NCBI GenBank assembly: GCA_025363325.1
Contig: JANYEF010000392.1
Coordinates: 1-5,881, forward strand
DNA: 5,881 bases
DNA from: Nitrospira sp.
Lineage (GTDB): Bacteria > Nitrospirota > Nitrospiria > Nitrospirales > Nitrospiraceae
Direction of reading: 5' to 3'
In this document: one piece after another, positions 1-4,487 of the stretch
How positions within the stretch are numbered: the stretch's first letter is position 1
How the letters are laid out: each line of letters opens with the position of its first letter
The notes under the pieces: generated by a model
Databases searched by the model: none
What the model saw: only the letters and a program-made list of their open reading frames with translations
Told to the model about the DNA's origin: nothing
Position numbers and translations under genes: made by a program

Positions 1-259
1 CCTCAATGGCCTTGTACTCCTCGGCCCATTGTCCCAATGTCATCACGATGTTCTGGGCGCGTTCGCTCAGCATGGTTCCCGCCAATATCTTCGTCTTAAT
101 GATGGCCTCTTGCTGTTTGGCCATAGTCTTATTCAAGCACCCTACTTTCCACCGCTTTAGCTTCGCACCCTTGATGCCGGACGCGAGCGAGAGCGTCTTC
201 CCGTCATCCAAGACGCGGAACTCGACATAGTAACTGTCGTTCCGTTTCGTGAGTCCCAT
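1..259 (-). CDS. int: Tyrosine-type site-specific integrase, N-terminal part (cut by window edge)
   Basis: Translating the minus strand from ATG 259 gives 86 open codons running off the left edge, beginning MGLTKRNDSYYVEFRVLDDG. The YYVEFRV strand, the 'DDGKTLSLASG' turn, the basic KLKRWKVG stretch and the helical segment ending in 'LGQWAEEYKAIE' match the N-terminal arm-type DNA-binding and SAM-like core-binding start of phage/island tyrosine recombinases. The catalytic domain (R-H-R-Y) lies outside the window, so catalysis cannot be verified. Such enzymes insert and excise an element at an att site, often in a tRNA gene. The start is supported by AAAGGAGG, 8 nt upstream and inside the end of the XRE gene, whose stop is 4 nt away. 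The position next to an Xis-like gene and a primase-helicase supports the call. The family is inferred from the N-terminus only. Confidence 0.72.
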   Translation of the reverse strand, partial: MGLTKRNDSYYVEFRVLDDGKTLSLASGIKGAKLKRWKVGCLNKTMAKQQEAIIKTKILAGTMLSERAQNIVMTLGQWAEEYKAIE

Positions 260-263
260 ACAC

Positions 264-470
264 TCAGCCTCCTTTCTTGGGGGACTTCTCCCCAATGAGT
301 TCCGCCACGGTCACACCAAGGGCCTTGGCTAATCGTCTCAAGGTGCTCAGGCGCGGGTCATACCCTCCCGCTTCGATTCTGGTGAGCGTGGCGACTGCTA
401 CCCCTGAGGTTTTCTTGAGGCCTCGCAAACTCACCCCCTTCCTTTCCCGTATGCCCCGTAACCGTATCAT
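264..470 (-). CDS. Small XRE-family helix-turn-helix regulator
   Basis: From ATG 470 the protein has 68 residues and is almost entirely one Cro/C1-type helix-turn-helix domain. It opens with IRLRGIRERKGVSLRGLKK. The recognition-helix region is SGVAVATLTRIEAGGYDP, followed by LSTLRRLAKALGVTVAELIG, the classic end of the fold. It probably represses or times expression of the element's operon. An alternative start is TTG 506, which would add 12 residues (MTHVLIYENILT) and overlap the xis stop as TTGA. I prefer ATG 470 because the usual fold begins there and the extra residues do not look like part of it. Neither start has a strong ribosome binding site (AAGGGG lies only 1 nt from the TTG). A 12-bp palindrome lies just upstream of ATG 470 and could be its own operator. 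The stop is 4 nt before the integrase start. Confidence 0.85.
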   Translation of the reverse strand: MIRLRGIRERKGVSLRGLKKTSGVAVATLTRIEAGGYDPRLSTLRRLAKALGVTVAELIGEKSPKKGG

Positions 471-482
471 GGTCAAAATGTT

Positions 483-494
483 CTCATATATGAG
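483..494. promoter_or_regulatory. 12-bp perfect palindrome CTCATATATGAG, candidate operator
   Basis: The sequence CTCATATATGAG is identical on both strands and lies 13 nt upstream of ATG 470 of the XRE gene. On the minus strand a consensus -35 hexamer TTGACA (506-501) precedes it. The palindrome would fall between -35 and -10, where small XRE repressors often bind. The -10 at 17 nt spacing (GAACAT) is weak, so promoter activity is uncertain. If the TTG 506 start is used, the palindrome is coding. Confidence 0.4.
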
Positions 495-502
495 TACATG
501 TG

Positions 503-697
503 TCAAGCCCCTTCTGAACGAATCGGTCTTACGCTCTGGCGGGTGATCCAGCGATCCAGTTCCTCTCTGTCAAACTTCGTCAGGCGGCCCATTTTCACGA
601 AGGGGATACGCCGTTGGCTCACCATCGTATAGAGTGTGTGCGGAGACAGGCCAGTGTATTCGCTGACCTCCATGATCGTGAGCAGGCGGCGGGTCAT
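503..697 (-). CDS. AlpA/excisionase-like MerR-type winged helix protein
   Basis: This 64-residue protein is a single HTH_17-type domain. LLTIMEVSEYTGLSPHTLYTM forms the helix-turn-helix. RRIPFVKMGR is the short wing with the typical 'IPFxKxGR' signature, and FDREELDRWI is the closing helix. Members include excisionases (Xis) and AlpA-type activators, which bend DNA next to att sites or activate the integrase gene. Its ATG overlaps the stop of the primase-helicase gene as ATGA, and GGAGG lies about 7 nt upstream, so it is translationally coupled. Lying two genes upstream of the integrase in one operon, it most likely acts as the recombination directionality factor. A role as a pure transcription factor remains possible. 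The domain call is firm; the excisionase role is inferred from context. Confidence 0.87.
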   Translation of the reverse strand: MTRRLLTIMEVSEYTGLSPHTLYTMVSQRRIPFVKMGRLTKFDREELDRWITRQSVRPIRSEGA

Positions 698-2838
698 GGA
701 TTCCCCTCCACCCCCAGCACTCGGCTATGGGGGATGGTCCGCCCGTTGACCTGGTAGCAGGTCTGACCGGGGTACTGGTTCCAGGTGGTGTGTCCTTCGA
801 CTTCTCCGGCCTCCTCAAAACCTAACCCGCCGTTGAACCGGATAGGTGTTCCGATCGGGTACACCTCTTCCGGTTCCACACTAAGGCTGCCAGAATCACC
901 TAAGGCAGCCACGTTTTCCTCATGAGGAAGAGTGGCAATCTTAGGCAAGTTGGCAGTCTTACCATCGGGGGGCAGCCTCGAAGCGGGAAGCTCCCACTCC
1001 CACCACCCGGCAGAACCAAGACCTCCAACCCGACGAGCTTTCACCCTCAAGGCTGCCTTTGCCCGGTACAGCGTTCGCTCGGAAACCCCGGCTACGGACG
1101 CTTCTTTCTTCACGGCTTCCGCCTTCATCGGACCAGCCTGGAGGAGTTCCCTCAGCACCTCAACCGCTTGCACACGTTCAGCCCGTTCCTCTGGTAAGTC
1201 GGCTCCGCGAAGGGCGCTCTCAGCGTCCGCCGTGACAGGCTCACTGTCCCAGACAATGCGAGGCCCATCCAGTCGGTAGGCTAACCCTGGAGGCTTGGAG
1301 GCCATGTTCATCTTCAGCGGAAGAAACAACACTCGCCCTTCTGCATCGTGGTCTTCGGCCACCGCAAAGACCGCACGCGCCGCCGCGACAAAAGCAATGG
1401 AGTTCAATGCGCGATACAGAGCCTTCCGTTGCTCGTTCTTGTTCAGGTGCATGATCCCGACCACAGCCACCTCGGTTCGTTCGGCCATCAGCGCAAGAGG
1501 GCCAAGCACGCGCCGGACTTCAGCATCCTTGTAAGAGTCCTTCTCGCCAAGGTAGGCACTCAAGGGGTCTATCACCACCAGAACTACGCGGTGCTCGGTA
1601 ATCGCGTGTTCCAAATGGGATAGGTCCGTGGTGAGTTGGAAATACCCTGGCGCGGAATCACCAGGGGTCCGAACGCCCGTCAACACAAAGACCCGCGAAG
1701 GATCGCCCTCCATCGCATCCAACCGTGGGCGCACGGTATCAGACAGACCGTCTTCAGCCGTGAGGATGATAACGGACCCGCTCGGAGCGTGTGAGCCATC
1801 GGGGAATGTAGCTGCCCGGCTGATTCTGGCGGCAAGATCCATCGTCAACATGGACTTTCCTACGCCGGGATCTCCGACAAAAAGGGTGAGCTTGCCGCGT
1901 GCAATCCGCCCCGGCCACAGCCAGGTTATCTCTTCCGGTTGAACATCGGCCAAGCGAACCAGAACCGGACCAGCCGCTTGCTCGACAGCTTCAGCTCGAA
2001 CGTTGGGGCGCAAGAGAACCAGGGGTTCTGCTGCCTCTAAGAGTTTTCGGAAGTCCTCTTGACTGCCCTGTGACTCCGCCCACTCACTCAAGTCCTTCGC
2101 TCCATCCGGCAAGGTGAGGCGGAAAAGTTCTCGTGCCTTACCTTGCAGGGAAGTGGCCACTTGCTCCGCATGTCTCTGCCCCGGTTTATCGGCATCCGGC
2201 AGAATCACTACGCGCCTGTCTCTCAGAACCTCCGAATACTCCTCCCGCCATTTCCCCGCTCCCATTGGGTTACACGTCGCCGCCCAGCCGTCAGGGAGTC
2301 CGAGCCGATAGGCCGTATCAGCATCCTTCTCCCCCTCGACGATCAGCACGCTTTCGGCTTTGGTCACTTCGGGAAGACGATACAGCACCAAGTGAACGCC
2401 GTTGAGATTCCATATCCAGTCGCCCTTGCCGTCTGGGCGGCGTTGCCGAAAGTCTTTCGAATCGTACCGGACAACCTGAAACAGAAGGGTTCCCCCCACA
2501 TCGGTATAGTCGTAGGTCTGAGTAATGCGCCTAGCTGAGCTCTTCTCGCCATTCATTCCGGCGTACTCTGCACACACCTGTTTTGCAGTTGGGAAATCCA
2601 CTCCGTCTTTGCGCTGCACCACCTCGAAGCAGTCAGCCCATCCGTCAAGGTGATCGCCTGCCATACATCGTACTGCTGTATGATCTCGCGAGAGGACCAT
2701 CGAAGGCCTGGCATCTCCATGCGTATGACGCTCGGAAAAGAGGCACTTGGCAGCGTTTCTATGGAACTCAATGCCGTACCGACTCCGAAGAAAGGAGGGA
2801 AGGTCGAGGCGTCGTTTGATTTCAGATGCATCAAGCAT
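694..2838 (-). CDS. Toprim primase / RepA-like AAA_25 helicase fusion
   Basis: This 714-residue replication protein has several modules. Residues about 15-95 form a degenerate CHC2-like zinc module: C32, H38/H40, then C58-M-A-G and a later C70 in place of the usual C-x2-C. Residues about 160-245 are a Toprim domain with VLIVEGEKDA (E168) and LPDADKPG (D215, D217). Residues about 298-540 are a RecA-fold AAA_25/RepA ATPase with Walker A GDPGVGKS (K328), TAEDGLSDTVRPRL, Walker B VVLVVIDPLSAY (D424) and the IMHLNK sensor (H464). Residues about 562-605 look like a winged helix. Residues 659-714 form a separate C-terminal segment. It should unwind and possibly prime the excised element, resembling phage T7 gp4-type primase-helicase architecture. 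ATG 2838 is chosen because AAAGGAGGT sits 5 nt upstream; GTG 2844 lies inside that signal. It overlaps the zinc gene by 8 nt and xis by 4 nt. Priming activity is unproven given the degenerate zinc module. Confidence 0.9.
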   Translation of the reverse strand: MLDASEIKRRLDLPSFLRSRYGIEFHRNAAKCLFSERHTHGDARPSMVLSRDHTAVRCMAGDHLDGWADCFEVVQRKDGVDFPTAKQVCAEYAGMNGEKSSARRITQTYDYTDVGGTLLFQVVRYDSKDFRQRRPDGKGDWIWNLNGVHLVLYRLPEVTKAESVLIVEGEKDADTAYRLGLPDGWAATCNPMGAGKWREEYSEVLRDRRVVILPDADKPGQRHAEQVATSLQGKARELFRLTLPDGAKDLSEWAESQGSQEDFRKLLEAAEPLVLLRPNVRAEAVEQAAGPVLVRLADVQPEEITWLWPGRIARGKLTLFVGDPGVGKSMLTMDLAARISRAATFPDGSHAPSGSVIILTAEDGLSDTVRPRLDAMEGDPSRVFVLTGVRTPGDSAPGYFQLTTDLSHLEHAITEHRVVLVVIDPLSAYLGEKDSYKDAEVRRVLGPLALMAERTEVAVVGIMHLNKNEQRKALYRALNSIAFVAAARAVFAVAEDHDAEGRVLFLPLKMNMASKPPGLAYRLDGPRIVWDSEPVTADAESALRGADLPEERAERVQAVEVLRELLQAGPMKAEAVKKEASVAGVSERTLYRAKAALRVKARRVGGLGSAGWWEWELPASRLPPDGKTANLPKIATLPHEENVAALGDSGSLSVEPEEVYPIGTPIRFNGGLGFEEAGEVEGHTTWNQYPGQTCYQVNGRTIPHSRVLGVEGNP

Positions 2839-3040
2839 GGCCACCTCCTTTCAAGGATTTGGCCGTACTCCCTGGCGCAGGCAGACATACCCACCGGCCA
2901 GATTTCAAGTTGACGCGGAACGTATTGGCCTCGCCACAGAACGGACAGGAGCCAGAAGCCCAGCCTTCGGCATCAGGCTGCCCAAGATCGCGCACGTATG
3001 ACTTGAAAAGACTCCAGTAGGGGAAACGGTGCTGATCCAT
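2831..3040 (-). CDS. Small CHC2-like zinc protein, probable primase accessory (possibly truncated)
   Basis: The gene encodes 69 residues. The segment GSCPFCGEANTFRVNLKSGRW followed by VC is the typical start of a primase-type zinc ribbon: a C-P-x-C knuckle (C32, C35), a strand 'FRVNLKSG' and a third cysteine C52. The fourth cysteine, expected three residues after C52, is absent (CLPAP). The tail STAKSLKGGGHA ends in the overlap with the helicase gene. Zinc domains of this type read single-stranded DNA templates for primases, so a role beside the downstream primase-helicase is likely. The start is clear: AAAAGGAGG lies 6 nt before ATG 3040. The complete fourth ligand appears only in a shifted frame, so the gene may be frameshifted, naturally degenerate, or use H68 as a ligand. 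Real gene: likely. Function: inferred. Confidence 0.65.
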   Translation of the reverse strand: MDQHRFPYWSLFKSYVRDLGQPDAEGWASGSCPFCGEANTFRVNLKSGRWVCLPAPGSTAKSLKGGGHA

Positions 3041-3045
3041 CGGTT

Positions 3046-3086
3046 GCCTCCTTTTGCCCTAGGAAGCGACCGAATAAGGAGGAGGC
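3046..3086 (-). promoter_or_regulatory. Gene junction with inverted repeat covering the zinc-gene ribosome binding site
   Basis: The 46-nt spacer after the 267-aa gene holds on the minus strand GCCTCCT (3086-3080) and AGGAGGC (3052-3046), a 7-bp perfect inverted repeat with a 27-nt loop. The right arm is the Shine-Dalgarno sequence of the 69-aa zinc gene, so folding would hide it. There is no T-run, so it is not an intrinsic terminator. CT-rich arms opposite an SD can arise by chance. Confidence 0.35.
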
Positions 3087-3890
3087 CTATCTAATTGGAT
3101 CGGGGGGCAAACTTTCGCGAAGGGACACGTGGTCTTGTTTGACGAAATCAACGTACTTTTGACAGAACTGGTCGGCGGTCTCTGCCCTATGGCACCGGCT
3201 ACAATTGGCTAGATGGGACTCAAATTCCCCGCCAGGGTTGTCTCCGATGCCTATTAAGCGACGCTGTTTCATCGAGCCGGTTGGCTTTGAGCCGAACACC
3301 AAAACATAACCACGCACGTACTGCCCTTTTACAGTACTGACTTTACGTCTGAGATGTCGAGCTACGGCTGTAAACTTGCGTTCGTTCTCATAGGATTCCC
3401 ACACCTCTAAGCATTGGAGATTACTTGCCGCACGCTGGCGAACATCTTTGGGAACATCGAGAGCTCGGCGATGGGCTCTGAGGATGCCGCGCAACATTTC
3501 TTCCGATTCCGGTAGAGGAGCCAAAAGGTTTACTTTCAGAGTCAGCCACCCATCTTCGTCCGCCCTAGTCCCCAATTCTTTTGGATCGAGCGTGACTTTA
3601 CGCCAAGGACTTATTGCGTAGACAGGCCATTGGGGTCTGACGATAGCATCCGCGTTGTGGTAGGTGACAGAATTGTCATCTGGGTGAGCCCATGTGATGA
3701 GATCAAATTGACGACATGTTTCCTCCTTTTTCTTGGTCAGATTATCTGAGATGCCTTCTTTAGATTCGAGATCCTTGATCTCGTTGGAGGCCGCCCGGTA
3801 ACTGGGGTCTTGCTTGAGGTGGAGCCATCGCCTGTACGCCTCAACGTGCCACGGTTTGGGACGTACGACCCTCCTAGCCTTTGAGGGCAT
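3087..3890 (-). CDS. Unrecognised protein with helix-turn-helix and C-terminal H-x3-C-x2-C zinc motif
   Basis: I cannot name a family for this 267-residue protein. The N-terminus is basic (SKARRVVRPKPWHVEAYRRW). Residues about 115-143 have a strand-then-helix pattern (GWLTLKVNLLAPLPESEEMLRGILRAHRR). Residues about 159-197 look like a sigma-region-4/transposase-like helix-turn-helix: LEVWESYENERKFTAVARHL, then RRKVSTVKGQYVRGYVL. Residues 226-233 carry H-x3-C-x2-C (HLANCSRC), the pattern of ZAS-type anti-sigma zinc folds, with a further C243. It is therefore probably a nucleic-acid-binding regulator or an element-specific protein. Uncharacterised mobile-element proteins with a 'LxLxVDL' strand before a C-terminal HTH look similar, but this is recall. 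The start is secure: AGGAGGT lies 5 nt before ATG 3890. It precedes the replication genes by 46 nt and may share their transcript. Base composition seems somewhat more AT-rich than the helicase gene. Confidence 0.75.
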   Translation of the reverse strand: MPSKARRVVRPKPWHVEAYRRWLHLKQDPSYRAASNEIKDLESKEGISDNLTKKKEETCRQFDLITWAHPDDNSVTYHNADAIVRPQWPVYAISPWRKVTLDPKELGTRADEDGWLTLKVNLLAPLPESEEMLRGILRAHRRALDVPKDVRQRAASNLQCLEVWESYENERKFTAVARHLRRKVSTVKGQYVRGYVLVFGSKPTGSMKQRRLIGIGDNPGGEFESHLANCSRCHRAETADQFCQKYVDFVKQDHVSLRESLPPDPIR

Positions 3891-3891
3891 A

Positions 3892-3910
3892 GTTACCTCC
3901 TGCTGGTAAC
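3892..3910 (-). promoter_or_regulatory. Hairpin enclosing the ribosome binding site of the 267-aa gene
   Basis: On the minus strand GTTACC-AGCAGGA-GGTAAC forms a 6-bp perfect stem with a 7-nt loop, ending 1 nt before ATG 3890. The Shine-Dalgarno AGGAGGT spans the loop and the 3' arm. A folded leader would reduce ribosome access. The 10-mer TACCAGCAGG also occurs twice here (3921-3912 and 3908-3899 on the minus strand). Confidence 0.4.
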
Positions 3911-3924
3911 GCCTGCTGGTAGAA

Positions 3925-3979
3925 GGAACCCCCGGCCCTGGCAGGACAGGGTGTTCACGCCGTCGCGCTAGGGGGCTCC
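3925..3979 (-). ncRNA. Possible three-helix structured RNA element (unnamed)
   Basis: In the minus-strand transcript GGAGCCCCC (3979-3971) pairs along its full length with GGGGGUUCC (3933-3925), 9 bp with one G-U. Inside lie a 4-bp helix GCGC/GCGU with loop GACG (3968-3957) and a 5-bp helix CCCUG/CAGGG with a 6-nt loop (3951-3936). Together they could make a three-way junction. It does not read as a tRNA: no T-loop consensus or anticodon arm fits. Without alignments, covariation is untested, so this is only a candidate leader or attenuator structure. Confidence 0.3.
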
Positions 3980-4046
3980 GAGTCGTTAGATACCGGGCGG
4001 CAGTCTTAGCGCTAAAAGAACGTGTCGGTTTCAGTGGCTGGCATAT

Positions 4047-4463
4047 TCATCCGTACCTCGTGTCGTATCGCTTCCGCATCTCCGCCTTTGCCCGTCTTGT
4101 TTCAACCCCCGACCGAGAAATAGCCTTCAGATGCAGGCGTGCATACCTCGCGAGAGCTTGGCCGCCCCGACTCGCCAACAGGCTCCGGCCCCAGGCGCTA
4201 TTCCCGATCAGCCCTCGCTTGATTGCGGATACAATGCCACCGATCCGCATGGCGTAGTGAAAGCCCGTCAGCCTGTGTTGCCGTTGTTTCTCGGCCAATA
4301 GCCGATTGGCAACCCGCGCTTCGGAAGGGGTGAGCCCCTGCCACATCCCGAAGTGGCCCACCGGATAATCTTCACGGCGAAAGCGCCGCACGCTAGGGCT
4401 GGTTGTTTTCCGGTTCACCCTCCGTCTTTGTGCGTTATATTCGGCTAGGCGGCTACGATGCAT
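4047..4463 (-). CDS. Small basic protein of unknown function
   Basis: I do not recognise this protein. From ATG 4463 it has 138 residues. It is strongly basic: an Arg/Lys-rich N-terminus (HRSRLAEYNAQRRRVNRKTT), a central helix-rich part (LTPSEARVANRLLAEKQRQH, then RLTGFHYAMRIGGIVSAIKRG), and a basic C-terminus ending AEMRKRYDTRYG. It has no signal peptide or cysteine motif, and the short apolar stretch 'YAMRIGGIVSAI' is too weak to be a firm membrane segment. High charge suggests nucleic-acid or ribosome contact, but this is inference. The start is uncertain: ATG 4463 has GGAG 9 nt upstream; ATG 4472 and TTG 4478 are in frame but have no properly spaced signal. It follows the TPR gene by 9-24 nt, so the two are probably co-transcribed. 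Its stop overlaps the ATG of a 12-codon ORF. Confidence 0.6.
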   Translation of the reverse strand: MHRSRLAEYNAQRRRVNRKTTSPSVRRFRREDYPVGHFGMWQGLTPSEARVANRLLAEKQRQHRLTGFHYAMRIGGIVSAIKRGLIGNSAWGRSLLASRGGQALARYARLHLKAISRSGVETRRAKAEMRKRYDTRYG

Positions 4464-4487
4464 CGTCCTCATCTCCAAGAAAGTCTT

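Larger units (their letters stand above)
3891..4046 (-). other. 156-nt intergenic spacer rich in inverted repeats
   Basis: This is the longest non-coding stretch in the window. Reading the minus strand, it holds a 12-codon ORF continuing from the upstream stop (4050-4012), a 10-bp palindrome TTAGCGCTAA (4015-4006), a possible three-helix structure (3979-3925) and the hairpin at the downstream start (3910-3892). I find no clear -10/-35 pair, and no GC hairpin with a T-run that would act as a terminator. Confidence 0.5.

Noticed and set aside
6..230. Plus-strand ORF of 74 codons at the left edge
   Set aside because: It is antisense to the integrase N-terminus, whose protein shows clear family features and a good ribosome binding site.
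2143..2538. Plus-strand ORF of 131 codons, the longest on that strand
   Set aside because: It lies antisense within the Toprim part of the primase-helicase, has low-complexity content and no family features.
2842..2844. GTG 2844 as start of the primase-helicase
   Set aside because: It lies within the AGGAGGTG ribosome binding sequence. ATG 2838 has the right spacing.
2553..2894. Minus-strand 113-codon ORF across the zinc/helicase junction
   Set aside because: Mostly an alternative frame of the helicase gene. Only its first residues (ACAREYGQIL) are of interest, as a possible shifted end of the zinc protein, and are treated there.
3700..3735. Strong SD plus ATG (AAAAAGGAGGAAACATG on the minus strand) and a GAAAAAG run inside the 267-aa gene, possible internal start or frameshift site
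   Set aside because: The ATG is out of frame and stops after four codons. The SD lies after the A-run rather than upstream of it as in known -1 frameshift signals, and it is explained by the codons for KKKEE.
3925..3951. Intrinsic terminator for the 4463-4047 gene
   Set aside because: The hairpin is GC-rich but is followed by CTTCTACC, with no T-run.
3925..3979. A tRNA or tRNA-like attachment site
   Set aside because: The long GC stem and GGTTC were suggestive, but there is no proper T-arm, anticodon arm or acceptor geometry.
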